Shown: positions 14,538 through 26,604 of the stretch, in pieces
Layout: each line of letters opens with the position of its first letter
Numbering within the stretch: position 1 is the first letter of the stretch
NCBI GenBank assembly: GCA_030263375.1
Contig: SZOV01000019.1
Location: 1-39,873 of the forward strand
DNA length: 39,873 nt
Reading direction: 5' to 3'
Source of the DNA: Deltaproteobacteria bacterium PRO3
GTDB taxonomy: Bacteria > UBA10199 > DSSB01
The notes under the pieces: generated by a model
The model's database searches: none
What the model saw: the letters and a program-made list of their open reading frames with translations, nothing else
What the model was told of the DNA's origin: nothing
Translations under genes and position numbers: made by a program

Positions 14538-14950
14538 TCTGTTACCTCGACAGCTCCGTGGTCTTAAGGCACGTGTTTGGGGAACCGAACCCTCTCCAAG
14601 AATGGACAAAAATCAAGCAGGGCTTCTCGAGCCGCCTGCTGCGGTTGGAGTGCTTCCGAACCGTCGACCGGATTCGCCTGCGCGGGGGATTGTCCGCCGA
14701 AGAGGTTTCCGAGAGGTTTTCCGCCCTCCACCGGCTCTTGGACCACCTAGGCGTGCTTCCCTTGACCGCTCGAGTTTTGGACCGGGCTGAGTTGGGGATG
14801 CACCTCCCTCTGGGGACTCTCGACGGCATTCATTTGGCGACCGCCCTATTATGGAGGGAGAAGCACGGGGCGGATTTCGTCTTTGCCACCCATGATCGTG
14901 AACTGGGATTGGCGGCGCGGTCGCAAGGGCTTGAGGTCATCGGAATATAA
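14534..14950 (+). CDS. VapC-type PIN-domain ribonuclease toxin
   Basis: A 138-residue PIN-domain protein. The acidic metal-binding residues are visible: Asp in YLDSSV (residue 5), Glu in LLRLECFR (about 39), Asp in LGTLDGIHLATA (about 96) and Asp in FATHDREL (about 117). PIN toxins of this type cut RNA, often tRNA or rRNA. The start is TTG at 14534, overlapping the antitoxin stop (TTGA) with GGAAAGG upstream; no ATG is available. The weak start fits the need to keep toxin below antitoxin. Confidence 0.9.
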   Translation: MICYLDSSVVLRHVFGEPNPLQEWTKIKQGFSSRLLRLECFRTVDRIRLRGGLSAEEVSERFSALHRLLDHLGVLPLTARVLDRAELGMHLPLGTLDGIHLATALLWREKHGADFVFATHDRELGLAARSQGLEVIGI

Positions 14951-14961
14951 AGGAGATGCTT

Positions 14962-15390
14962 ATGAGCCGCTTGTCACGTTTTTGGGTCCTGGTCTTGGGG
15001 TGTGTCTTTTGGATTTTGCCTGTGTCGGGTAGGGCTCAAGTCGCCCAGGATCAAGAGCTTACCTATAAAGACCTCAAGTTCGCCTGCACCGGGGTGGCCG
15101 AATCCAAAGAGGACCCGCGATGGGGGAAATACTCCACCAAGCTCATGTTCACGACCGGCGGGCGGGCCTACGTCTCTTATATTCAACTCAGCGTCAAAGA
15201 CGCTCAGGGCAACCTCGTCTTCGAGACCGACTGCGACGCGCCCTGGATCGTCGTCGACCTCAAACCCGGCAAATACTCCCTCACCGCCACCGCCCTGAAG
15301 AAATACACCAAGACGGCCAACCTCACCGTCGGGGGTGGCAAACAAACCGAATTGGCGATAAGATTTCCCGAAATTTCGGGCGATATGTAG
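14962..15390 (+). CDS. small exported protein with carboxypeptidase-regulatory-like beta domain
   Basis: A 142-residue protein with a signal peptide (MSRLSRFWVLVLGCVFWILPVSGRAQ). The mature part has two Cys (FACTGV and TDCDAP), which could pair. Its C-terminal half, IVVDLKPGKYSLTATALKKYTKTANLTVGGGKQ, has the wording of a small beta-sandwich (PEGA or carboxypeptidase-regulatory-like). ATG at 14962 is preferred to ATG 14956 because AGGAG (14951-14955) is six bases from it and abuts the other. It follows the toxin gene by 11 bases but has no obvious functional link to it. The precise role is unknown. Confidence 0.78.
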   Translation: MSRLSRFWVLVLGCVFWILPVSGRAQVAQDQELTYKDLKFACTGVAESKEDPRWGKYSTKLMFTTGGRAYVSYIQLSVKDAQGNLVFETDCDAPWIVVDLKPGKYSLTATALKKYTKTANLTVGGGKQTELAIRFPEISGDM

Positions 15391-15407
15391 CTTTCGGCAA
15401 AAAGCCA

Positions 15408-15436
15408 TTGACACCTGCGGACCGACGAAATAAGGC
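15408..15436 (+). promoter_or_regulatory. candidate promoter of the pyr operon
   Basis: A consensus -35 TTGACA (15408-15413); 17 bases later only TAAGGC (15431-15436), a weak -10. Expected start near 15443, about 50 bases upstream of the leader ORF. Supported mainly by the -35 and by position. Confidence 0.45.
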
Positions 15437-15490
15437 TCCGGCAATTTGACGCGATTTAGCCGCGCAAAGGGCGATTTCAAGGAGAGACGA

Positions 15491-15568
15491 GTGCAGGTCA
15501 AGCCCTGGCAAGAAATGAAAAAGAAAAAGAAGGCGCTGGAACGGATTTTCAAAAACCTCCCACGGTAG
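15491..15568 (+). CDS. pyr operon leader peptide (25 residues)
   Basis: Small ORF starting GTG at 15491 with AAGGAG (15479-15484) six bases upstream, an ideal ribosome site. It encodes MQVKPWQE, then a five-lysine run after Met9, and ends FKNLPR with TAG at 15566-15568. Codons 21-24 form the left arm of the terminator hairpin and the stop lies in its loop. A ribosome finishing the leader would cover the left arm and prevent termination, the arrangement known for the E. coli pyrBI leader. An internal ATG at 15515 could also initiate. A conventional small protein is the alternative. Confidence 0.65.
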   Translation: MQVKPWQEMKKKKKALERIFKNLPR

Positions 15569-15584
15569 CGGGAGGTTTTTTTTT
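15551..15584 (+). terminator. intrinsic terminator / attenuator before pyrR
   Basis: CCTCCC (15556-15561) with GGGAGG (15570-15575), extended by five A-T pairs to an 11-bp stem around an 8-base loop, followed by nine T in a row (15576-15584). It is strong and ends 28 bases before the pyrR start, overlapping the leader ORF. It could simply terminate the upstream gene, but the translated leader makes attenuation more likely. Confidence 0.8.
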
Positions 15585-15612
15585 ATCCGCTCGGGCCTTC
15601 CGCGGGACAAGC

Positions 15613-16143
15613 ATGGCAAACACCTCGGAAAAAATCTTGATGGACGCCTCACAGCTCGAGGCCGTGCTGCAGCGCCTGGCCTCCCAGGTCGCCGAGCGGC
15701 AGGGGAGCGACGGCGCCTATAAGATCGTCGGCATCCATACCCGCGGCGTGCCCATCGCCCGGCGGCTGGCGGCCCTGCTTAAAAGCCCCGAGCCCATCGG
15801 CATCCTGGACATCAATCTCTACCGCGACGACCTGAGCACCGTGGCCGACATGCCGGTCGTCAAAGAGACCGTCCTGCCCTTTCCGGTGGACGGGGCGAGG
15901 GTCCTCTTGGTCGACGACGTCCTTTATACCGGACGCACCGTGCGCGCGGCCCTGGATGCCCTCTTCGACCTGGGGCGTCCCAAAAAGGTCGAATTGCTGG
16001 CCCTGGTCGACCGCGGCGGGCGGGAGATCCCGCTGCAAGCCGACCTCTGCGGCAAGACCCTGCAAGTCCCCGACGACGAGGTCGTCAAGGTGAGGCTGAA
16101 AGAGACCGACGGTCAAGACCAAGTCGTGATCGCGAAACTATAA
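15613..16143 (+). CDS. pyrR: PyrR bifunctional regulator / uracil phosphoribosyltransferase
   Basis: A 176-residue type I phosphoribosyltransferase. The PRPP loop [13 protein letters not shown] lies at residues 97-109, preceded by the hood segment [12 protein letters not shown] (64-75) typical of PyrR. The family senses UMP/UTP and binds a leader RNA hairpin to regulate pyr genes, and most members also convert uracil plus PRPP to UMP. It is first in the operon, followed eight bases later by pyrB. No Bacillus-type PyrR binding loop was recognised in the 170-base leader, so the mode of regulation is open. Confidence 0.94.
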   Translation: MANTSEKILMDASQLEAVLQRLASQVAERQGSDGAYKIVGIHTRGVPIARRLAALLKSPEPIGILDINLYRDDLSTVADMPVVKETVLPFPVDGARVLLVDDVLYTGRTVRAALDALFDLGRPKKVELLALVDRGGREIPLQADLCGKTLQVPDDEVVKVRLKETDGQDQVVIAKL

Positions 16144-16150
16144 AGGTAAT

Positions 16151-17092
16151 ATGTCGCTCAAGACACCACATATCCTGAGCATGTCGGACCTAAGCCGGGA
16201 AGAGATCGAGTTCATCTTCCAAACCACCGACACCTTCCGCGAGGTCGGCGGCCGCGCGATCAAGAAGGTCCCCGCACTGCGCGGCAAGACCGTGATCAAC
16301 CTCTTTTTCGAGAATTCCACCCGCACCCGCACCAGCTTCGAGATCGCCGGCAAGCGCCTCTCCGCCGACGTCATCAATATCTCCAAGTCCTCTTCCTCAG
16401 CGACCAAGGGAGAGACCCTGCTGGACACGGCCAAAAACCTGGTGGCCATGTCGCCCGACATCCTCGTCGTGCGCCACCCCTCGGCGGGGGCGCCCCACGC
16501 GGTTGCCGGCATCCTGCAGCGCGCCCGCATCATCAACGCGGGCGACGGCGCCCACGAGCACCCGACCCAGGCCCTGCTCGACCTGCTCACCATCCGCGAC
16601 CATAAAAAGAAGATCGAGGGCTTGCGCGTCGGCATCGTCGGCGATATCGCGCACTCCCGCGTCGCCCGCTCCAACATCCGCGGCCTCAAGACCTTCGGGG
16701 CCAAGGTCACGGTGGTGGGGCCGAAGAGCATGATCCCCGCCGGCATCGCCGCCCTGGGGGTCGACGTCAGCTACGACCTGGCCGAGGTCCTGCCCGACTT
16801 CGACGTGATCATGATGCTGCGGATCCAAAGCGAGCGCCTCGACCGGACGCCCTTTCCCAGCCTGCGCGAGTATTCCCGGTTTTACGGCCTGAACCCGCAG
16901 CTGCTGAAGCGGGCCAAGCCCGGCGTCGTCATCATGCACCCCGGGCCCGTCAACCGCGGCGTCGAGATCTCGCCCGAGGTGGCCGATGGTCCGTACTCGC
17001 TGATCCTCGACCAGGTGAAGAACGGGGTGGCGGTGCGGATGGCCTTGTTGTACCTGCTCGCTGGCGAAATCGAGAACGTGAAGAACGAATAA
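16151..17092 (+). CDS. pyrB: aspartate carbamoyltransferase catalytic subunit
   Basis: A 313-residue ATCase catalytic chain, joining carbamoyl phosphate and aspartate to carbamoyl aspartate, the committed step of pyrimidine synthesis. Carbamoyl-phosphate site STRTR is at residues 56-60 ([11 protein letters not shown]); SATKGET with the active-site lysine is at about 83-89; HPTQ is at 137-140 and HPGPVNRG near 262-269. Length is normal for the class. No pyrI regulatory chain follows; pyrC comes next after nine bases. Confidence 0.96.
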   Translation: MSLKTPHILSMSDLSREEIEFIFQTTDTFREVGGRAIKKVPALRGKTVINLFFENSTRTRTSFEIAGKRLSADVINISKSSSSATKGETLLDTAKNLVAMSPDILVVRHPSAGAPHAVAGILQRARIINAGDGAHEHPTQALLDLLTIRDHKKKIEGLRVGIVGDIAHSRVARSNIRGLKTFGAKVTVVGPKSMIPAGIAALGVDVSYDLAEVLPDFDVIMMLRIQSERLDRTPFPSLREYSRFYGLNPQLLKRAKPGVVIMHPGPVNRGVEISPEVADGPYSLILDQVKNGVAVRMALLYLLAGEIENVKNE

Positions 17093-17101
17093 GGATAGAG
17101 A

Positions 17102-18385
17102 GTGAAAAGCGAAGCCTATTTCATCAAGAACGCGAGAATCTTCGACCCGACGCTGGGCCTCGACCAAGTCGGAGACGTCCTGCTGCGTGAGGGCAAGATC
17201 GAGGCCTTGGGCGCGGGGCTCAAGCCGCAGGGGGATTTCAAGACTATCGAGGGGAAGGGCAAGGTCCTGGTACCCGGCTTCGTCGACCTGCACACCCACC
17301 TGCGCGAGCCCGGCTTCGAGCACAAAGAGACCGTCGAGACCGGCACCCGCTCGGCGGCCGCCGGCGGCTTCACCACGATCTGCTGCATGGCCAACACCAA
17401 CCCGGTCAACGACAACGCCGCGGTCACCGAATACATCCTGAACAAGGCCCGCGAGAAGGCCAGCGTCCGAGTCCTGCCGATCGGCGCGATCAGCAAGGGC
17501 CTGCAGGGCAAGGAACTCGCCGAGATCGGCGAGCTGAAGCAGGCCGGCTGCGTCGGCGTCTCCGACGACGGGATGACCGTGATGGACAGCCAGCTGATGC
17601 GCCTGGCCATGGACTACGCCCGGGGCTTCGACCTGCCGGTGCTCACGCATTCCGTCGACGCCGAGTTGGCGCGCGGCGCGGCCATGCACGAGGGCGAGGT
17701 CAGCTGTCGCCTGGGCCTCAAGGGCATGCCCGCCGAGGCCGAGGACATCATCGTCGCCCGGGACATCTATTTGAGCCGCCTGACCGGCTGCCGCCTCCAC
17801 GTCGCCCACGTCAGCACCCTGGGCAGCGTCGAGTTGATCCGTCAGGCCAAGCGCGCCGGCCTGCCCGTGACGGGCGAGGCGGCGCCGCACCACTTCACCT
17901 TGACCGATCAGGCCTGCGAGGGCTACGACACGCACGCCAAGATGTGTCCCCCGCTGCGCAGCGAAGAACATCGCCGGGCCGTCGTCGCGGGCTTGGCCGA
18001 CGGCACCCTCGACTGCATCGCGACCGACCACGCGCCCCACGCGACCGTCGACAAGGAGACCGAGTTCGACCAGGCCGCCTTCGGCATCCTGGGCTTCGAG
18101 ACGGCCTTGCCGCTGGCCTTGCGGTTGGTCGAGCAAAAGGCGATCAGCCTGGCGCGGATGGTCGAGGCCCTCACCGCCAAGCCGCTCGCGGTCTTGCGCC
18201 GGCCCTACCAGGGGCTTAAAGTGGGCGCCGACGCGGATGTCGCCTTGTTGGATTTGGAGGGCCTTTGGACCTATCGTGCGGCGGAGGGCTTTTCCAAGAG
18301 CCGCAACAGTCCCTTCGAGGGCTGGGAGTTGAAGGGGAGGGCGGTCGCGACGTGGGTGGGGGGGAGATGGGTGCATGCCCTGTAA
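17102..18385 (+). CDS. pyrC: dihydroorotase (class I, PyrC)
   Basis: A 427-residue amidohydrolase that cyclises carbamoyl aspartate to dihydroorotate. Zinc ligands are visible as VDLHTHLREPG (His64, His66), VGVSDDG (Asp155/156), LTHSVD (His183), AHVST (His236) and ATDHAPH (Asp309). The length and the SDDG segment place it in class I with the Aquifex-type enzymes, which form complexes with ATCase. The start is GTG at 17102 with AAGGA upstream, nine bases after pyrB. Confidence 0.95.
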   Translation: MKSEAYFIKNARIFDPTLGLDQVGDVLLREGKIEALGAGLKPQGDFKTIEGKGKVLVPGFVDLHTHLREPGFEHKETVETGTRSAAAGGFTTICCMANTNPVNDNAAVTEYILNKAREKASVRVLPIGAISKGLQGKELAEIGELKQAGCVGVSDDGMTVMDSQLMRLAMDYARGFDLPVLTHSVDAELARGAAMHEGEVSCRLGLKGMPAEAEDIIVARDIYLSRLTGCRLHVAHVSTLGSVELIRQAKRAGLPVTGEAAPHHFTLTDQACEGYDTHAKMCPPLRSEEHRRAVVAGLADGTLDCIATDHAPHATVDKETEFDQAAFGILGFETALPLALRLVEQKAISLARMVEALTAKPLAVLRRPYQGLKVGADADVALLDLEGLWTYRAAEGFSKSRNSPFEGWELKGRAVATWVGGRWVHAL

Positions 18386-18425
18386 CGATTTATTAATTTA
18401 TTAAAAGACATTCCTCGGAAATTCT

Positions 18426-19562
18426 ATGCTGCTCAAAAAAGACAAAGCTATATTGATGCTCCAAGACGGCACCCACTTCGAGGGCTACTCCTTCGGCTAC
18501 GCCGGCGAGGCCAGCGGTGAGGTCGTCTTCAACACCTCGCTGATCGGCTACCAGGAGATCCTGACCGATCCCTCCTATAAGGGGCAGATCGTCACGATGA
18601 CCTACCCGATGATAGGCAACTACGGCGTCAACGCCGTCGACGTCGAGTCCGCCGCGCCCCAGGTCGAGGGCTTCATCGTGAAGGAGTACTCCCGGACCTA
18701 CAGCAATTACCGCGCGAAGGAGTCGCTGGGCGACTATCTCAAGCGTTACAAGATCCCCGGCATCGAGGGCATCGACACCCGCGCCCTGGTCCGCCACATC
18801 CGCGACAAGGGCGCCCAGCCGGGCCTGATCTCGACGACCGATTTCGACTTAAAGAGCCTCCGCAAGCGCGCCAAGCAGCTCCCCTCGATGGAAGGACAAG
18901 ACCTGGTCCGCGAGGTGACCTGCGCGAAGCCCTATGTCTGGAAGGAAGGCACCTATTCGGTGGAGCGCGGCGGGGCGGCGGCCCCCGCGGCGGGACTGCG
19001 CCGCAAGGTGATCGCCTACGACTTCGGCATCAAGAAGAACATCCTGCGCAACTTGGTCGACGCCGGCTGCGACGTGAAGGTGGTCCCGGCGACCACCCCG
19101 GCCGAGGAGGTCTTGGCCGAGAAGCCCGATGGGGTGTTCTTGAGCAACGGCCCGGGCGACCCGGCCGCGGTGAGCTACGGCATCGACAACGCCAAGAAGC
19201 TGATCGGCAAGGTCCCGCTTTTCGGTATCTGCCTGGGTCATCAGATCCTCGGCCTGGCCCTCGGCGCGAAGACCTACAAGCTCAAATTCGGCCACCGCGG
19301 CGGCAACCAGCCGGTCAAAAATCTCCAGAGCGGCCAGGTCGAGATCACCGCCCAAAATCACGGCTTCGCCATCGACCCCAAATCGCTCGGCAAGGTGGGG
19401 CAGCTGACCCACGTCCACCTCAACGACAACACGGTCTCGGGCTTCAGCCGCGAGGAAGACGCCGTGATGGCCGTGCAGTACCACCCCGAGGCCTCGCCGG
19501 GGCCGCACGATTCGCTCTATTTGTTCCAACAATTCCGCAACATGATGGATTCGAAGAGTTAA
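18426..19562 (+). CDS. carA: carbamoyl-phosphate synthase small subunit (glutaminase)
   Basis: A 378-residue subunit that releases ammonia from glutamine for carbamoyl phosphate synthesis. The N-terminal domain opens [13 protein letters not shown] with [16 protein letters not shown]. The class I amidotransferase triad is Cys269 in GICLGHQ, His353 and Glu355 in QYHPEA. SNGPGDP at 240-246 is the usual glutaminase turn. It is followed by carB after one base. A 40-base, locally AT-rich spacer separates it from pyrC. Confidence 0.97.
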   Translation: MLLKKDKAILMLQDGTHFEGYSFGYAGEASGEVVFNTSLIGYQEILTDPSYKGQIVTMTYPMIGNYGVNAVDVESAAPQVEGFIVKEYSRTYSNYRAKESLGDYLKRYKIPGIEGIDTRALVRHIRDKGAQPGLISTTDFDLKSLRKRAKQLPSMEGQDLVREVTCAKPYVWKEGTYSVERGGAAAPAAGLRRKVIAYDFGIKKNILRNLVDAGCDVKVVPATTPAEEVLAEKPDGVFLSNGPGDPAAVSYGIDNAKKLIGKVPLFGICLGHQILGLALGAKTYKLKFGHRGGNQPVKNLQSGQVEITAQNHGFAIDPKSLGKVGQLTHVHLNDNTVSGFSREEDAVMAVQYHPEASPGPHDSLYLFQQFRNMMDSKS

Positions 19563-19563
19563 T

Positions 19564-22842
<3,279 letters not shown>

Positions 22843-22941
22843 GGGCGCTTCGAGCCGCGATTATTTCCTAGGCCCGTTGTAGAATTTTGTGTAAATATCG
22901 AAGGCGCTATTCCGTCATCTACCAAGGATTACGATAGGTTA

Positions 22942-22976
22942 GGCTCCTGCGGCTTGGAAGTCGGCGGAAGGGAGCC
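22942..22976 (+). promoter_or_regulatory. inverted repeat in the 5' region of gspC
   Basis: GGCTCC (22942-22947) and GGAGCC (22971-22976) can pair across 23 bases, 14 bases before the gspC ATG. No convincing promoter hexamers were seen in 22843-22990. Confidence 0.25.
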
Positions 22977-22990
22977 GTCGCCCCGATGGA

Positions 22991-23971
22991 ATGTACAACC
23001 CTTTCAGGCTTCCGTGCGTCGCTAAGGCAGAGATAATCGTGGGACTTCTCTTTAAAAAGTACCTTTGGGTCGTCTACCTGTTTCTCATCTTCGTGGGGAC
23101 CTTCTTCCTGGCCAAGATGGCCTCCACCTTGATCGCCTCCAAGCTGCGCATCGAGAAGAACCTCGAGGTCTCCCGCGTCAACGTCGCCTCGGCCCCCCTC
23201 AAGCCGCGCGCCGGTTTCGAGGATTACAAGGTGGTCCTCGATCGCAATATTTTCGACTCGCGGGAGCTGGCCCCCGAGGTTTCCGCCGCTACCCCGACGC
23301 CGACCGAGCTGGACCTCAACGCCCCCGCGACCAAGACCTCCCTCAACATCAAGCTGATCAGCACCTTCTCCGTCGGCGCCGGGACCGACAAGCGCTCCAC
23401 CGCGACCATCCAGGGCGGACAGGGCGCGGCTACCGACACCTACACCGTCGAGGACGAGAAGCAGTTCGCGCCCGGGGTCAAGATCACCAAGATTCTCCCG
23501 GACCGCATCGAGTTCATCAACGGCCCGCGGCTCGAGTACGCCGAGATCGAGAAGTTCGGCTCCGGGCTGACCACGACCAAGCCGGTCTCCGCCCTGGACA
23601 AGCCCGCCGCGGGGGGCACTCCGCCCAGCGGGGAAGGGGTCCAGCAGTTGGAGCAGGGCAAGTTCGTCGTCGATCGCGGCGAGCTGGAGGCCGCCCTGGC
23701 CAATTTGGACCAGCTCTTCACCCAGATTAGGGCCGTCCCCCAGTTTCAAGGGGGAAAATCCGCCGGCCTCAAGCTGCTCAGCATCAAAGGCGGCTCGATT
23801 TTTGCTAAGCTGGGCCTCAAGCGCAACGACGTCCTCGAGCGCATCAACGGCCAGGAGATGGACCTGAAGCGGGGGATGGAGATCTTCGGGCAGTTGAAGG
23901 ACTCCAACCGCATCTCCATCGACCTGGTCCGGGACGGCAAGAAGACCACCCTCGAATACGACATCCAGTGA
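22991..23971 (+). CDS. gspC: type II secretion inner-membrane linker GspC
   Basis: A 326-residue bitopic protein linking the platform to the secretin. One transmembrane helix lies at about residues 25-43 (WVVYLFLIFVGTFFLAKM). The homology region begins DYKVVLDRNIFDSRE, and a C-terminal PDZ domain spans about 255-326 (LLSIKGGSIFAKLGLKRNDVLERINGQEM). ATG at 22991 was chosen; GTG at 23039 would give a more usual short N-terminus and is a real alternative. First of twelve gsp genes; 180 bases precede gspD. Confidence 0.92.
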   Translation: MYNPFRLPCVAKAEIIVGLLFKKYLWVVYLFLIFVGTFFLAKMASTLIASKLRIEKNLEVSRVNVASAPLKPRAGFEDYKVVLDRNIFDSRELAPEVSAATPTPTELDLNAPATKTSLNIKLISTFSVGAGTDKRSTATIQGGQGAATDTYTVEDEKQFAPGVKITKILPDRIEFINGPRLEYAEIEKFGSGLTTTKPVSALDKPAAGGTPPSGEGVQQLEQGKFVVDRGELEAALANLDQLFTQIRAVPQFQGGKSAGLKLLSIKGGSIFAKLGLKRNDVLERINGQEMDLKRGMEIFGQLKDSNRISIDLVRDGKKTTLEYDIQ

Positions 23972-24151
23972 GCGCCATTATTTTGGCGATCCTCCCATAA
24001 CCCAGCTAAGAGAATCATTTTTTCCTTTTATATTACCCCTTCATTTGCTACTTAAGCCCCAGACCCTGGGCCTATTTCCAGCCACTTTCATTCGATCAAG
24101 TTTTTCATCGGCTCAAAAAACCGGGCCTGCAATCTAAGGAGAACGGACGCG

Positions 24152-26521
24152 ATGCGATCTCAATCCCGACTAGCTCAAATTCTACTTATGGGTTGCCTTA
24201 CGGTGACGGCCGCCACGGTTTCCGGCCAAGTCCCTCCGCCGCCGCAGCCCGGTTCCAGCTACGAAGAGTTGAACGTCCCCAAGGCCGTTCCCGTCAAGCC
24301 GACCGCCGAGACGCGGGCGGCCGCCCCCGGGGCGACGCCCGGCCCCGGCGCCGACGAGGGCCTCTATCTCAACGCCGTCGATACCGACGTCCGCGAGATC
24401 ATCAAGCAGATCGCCAAGGTCACGGGCAAAAATTTTCTCGTCGACCAAAGCGTCCGCGGCAAGGTCACGATCATCTCCGAAAAGAAGATGACCATCGAGG
24501 AGGCCTACCAGGCCTTCCTTTCGGCCCTCGAGGTCCTGGGCTTCACCGTCGTCAACGCCCCCGGCGACTTGGTCAAGGTCATCCCGATGAAAGAGGCCCT
24601 GCAAAATCCGCTGCCCATCTACAAAGACGACAGCCCGGTGACCGACGCCTTCATCACCCGGCTCATTCAAATGAGGAACATCTCGGCCCTCGAGATGTCC
24701 AACGCCGTCAAGACCCTGGTCTCCAAAGAAGGCAATCTCTTCGCCTATCCGGCCACCAACACCCTGATCGTCACCGACACCGGCAGCAACATCGACCGGC
24801 TGCTCAAGATCATGAGGGAGCTCGATCAAGAAGGGCCCTCGGAGACCATCGACATTATTCCGTTGCGCTTCGCCGGCGCCAAGGACGTCGCCAATAAGAT
24901 CAACGAGCTCTACGCCGACGACCTGAAGGGCAAGGGCGCCGCCACCACGGCCGCCGCCCGCCGGCCGGCCGCGCGGGGTCCCGAGCTGGAAGAGACCCCC
25001 TACATCTCCAAGATCATCCCCGACGACCGGACCAATTCCGTCATCGTCCTGGCCAGCAAACGCGCCCTGACCAAGGTCCGCGAACTGGTCGCCCGGCTCG
25101 ACCGCAAGCTCGAGGCCGGCACCGAGGGCAAGATCCACGTCCACTACCTCAAGCACGCCAACGCCAAAGACCTTGCCCAGGTGCTGAGCACCCTGACCGC
25201 CAGCTCGGTCACCGCCAGCCGCCAGACCGCCGCCGGCACGCCGCCGGGAGGCGCCACGCCGGGCCGTCAGGCGGCCGCCACCGAGGTCACCGCCGAGTTC
25301 GAGGGCGGCGTCAAGATTGCCCCCGACGAAAACACCAACGCCTTGATCATCACCGCCACCGCCAAGGACTACAATACGCTGGCCAAAGAGGTCATCGACA
25401 AGCTCGACATCCCGCGCAAGCAGGTCTACGTCGAAGTCGTCATCATGGAATTGACCATCGACAAAAACCGCACCCTGGGCGTCAGCGGCCAGGGCGGCGG
25501 CCAGTTCAACCTGGGTGGCAACCCGACCCTGGGCTTCGGATCCTCCTTGGGCGGCACGGCGGCGGGTCTTTCGGCCGCGGCCCTAAGCGGCCTCGCGGCC
25601 GGCGTCGTCAGCCAGACGACCCAGACCATTCCGGTGACCAACGCCGACGGCACGGTCACCAACCTCGAGATCCCGACCTTCGGCGTCATCCTCAACGCCC
25701 TGCAGACCGACACCGACGTCAACGTGCTCTCGACGCCCAACTTGCTGACTCTCGACAACGAAGAGGCCGAGATCGTCGTCGGCGCCACCCAGCCCTTCCC
25801 CTCGGGCACCACCCTGACCCCGGGCGGCAACACGACCTTCAACGTCACCCGCGAGGACGTCGGTATCAAGCGCAAGATGACCCTGCAGATCAACGAGGGC
25901 GACGTCGTCAAGATCAAGCTCAAGCAGGAGATCAGCTCGGTCGTCCCCGGCGCCTCCGAGACCGTCCTGACTTCCCTCGGTCCTACGACGACGAAGCGCT
26001 CCGTCGAGACCGTGGTCGCGGCCAAGGATCAGCAGACCATCGTCATCGGCGGCCTGATCGACGACAAGGTGACCATCACCACGGCCAAGGTCCCCTTCTT
26101 GGGCGACATCCCGATCTTCGGCAACCTCTTCAAGAACAAGAAGACCACCAAGGCCAAGACCAATATCCTGGTCTTCCTGCGGCCCTTCATCATCCGAGAT
26201 TCCAAGGACTTCTTGAAAATCCTGCAAAAGAAGGTCGAAGAGCGGAACATGTTCGTTTCCCAGAACTACGGCAAGGGCCAGCAGAAGGTCATCCGTCAGT
26301 CGATCCGCAACCACGCCGCCGACTTGCTGGAATTCCGCAGGGATATCCAGCGGGTGGATTGGGAGTTCCAAAACGACACCGGCACCCGAGTGGTCCCGAT
26401 CGATACGAATCCGGATTCCTCCGGCTCCTCGTCCGGTTCGCGAGGTTCCAGCGACTCCTCGCGTCTGACCGACCACGACCAACAGCTGCTCCAAGCGGCG
26501 CAGACCGACGACGCGCGTTAG
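24152..26521 (+). CDS. gspD: type II secretion secretin GspD
   Basis: A 789-residue outer-membrane channel subunit. Signal peptide 1-26; N0 domain from about residue 67 (LYLNAVDTDVREIIKQIAKVTGKNFLVDQSV); N1-N3 KH-like domains to about 425, with Ala/Thr/Pro-rich loops; and the secretin core from about 425 (KQVYVEVVIMEL...). The core includes TDVNVLSTPNLLTLDNEEA and the conserved VPFLGDIPIFGNLFK. A polar Ser-rich tail from about 730 is where a pilotin might bind. The start is ATG with AAGGAGAA upstream. Confidence 0.96.
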   Translation: MRSQSRLAQILLMGCLTVTAATVSGQVPPPPQPGSSYEELNVPKAVPVKPTAETRAAAPGATPGPGADEGLYLNAVDTDVREIIKQIAKVTGKNFLVDQSVRGKVTIISEKKMTIEEAYQAFLSALEVLGFTVVNAPGDLVKVIPMKEALQNPLPIYKDDSPVTDAFITRLIQMRNISALEMSNAVKTLVSKEGNLFAYPATNTLIVTDTGSNIDRLLKIMRELDQEGPSETIDIIPLRFAGAKDVANKINELYADDLKGKGAATTAAARRPAARGPELEETPYISKIIPDDRTNSVIVLASKRALTKVRELVARLDRKLEAGTEGKIHVHYLKHANAKDLAQVLSTLTASSVTASRQTAAGTPPGGATPGRQAAATEVTAEFEGGVKIAPDENTNALIITATAKDYNTLAKEVIDKLDIPRKQVYVEVVIMELTIDKNRTLGVSGQGGGQFNLGGNPTLGFGSSLGGTAAGLSAAALSGLAAGVVSQTTQTIPVTNADGTVTNLEIPTFGVILNALQTDTDVNVLSTPNLLTLDNEEAEIVVGATQPFPSGTTLTPGGNTTFNVTREDVGIKRKMTLQINEGDVVKIKLKQEISSVVPGASETVLTSLGPTTTKRSVETVVAAKDQQTIVIGGLIDDKVTITTAKVPFLGDIPIFGNLFKNKKTTKAKTNILVFLRPFIIRDSKDFLKILQKKVEERNMFVSQNYGKGQQKVIRQSIRNHAADLLEFRRDIQRVDWEFQNDTGTRVVPIDTNPDSSGSSSGSRGSSDSSRLTDHDQQLLQAAQTDDAR

Positions 26522-26604
26522 GGCGTTGGTACGGCTATAGGCCTTGCTTTGGCGGCCGCGCGTCGTGCTAAGATATCCCCACCAAAACGAACGGGGTAAC
26601 GGGT

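Noticed and set aside
16397-18376. Antisense open frame across pyrB and pyrC (about 659 codons)
   Set aside because: It spans two well-defined genes on the other strand and reads as Asp/Gly/Arg-rich mirror sequence.
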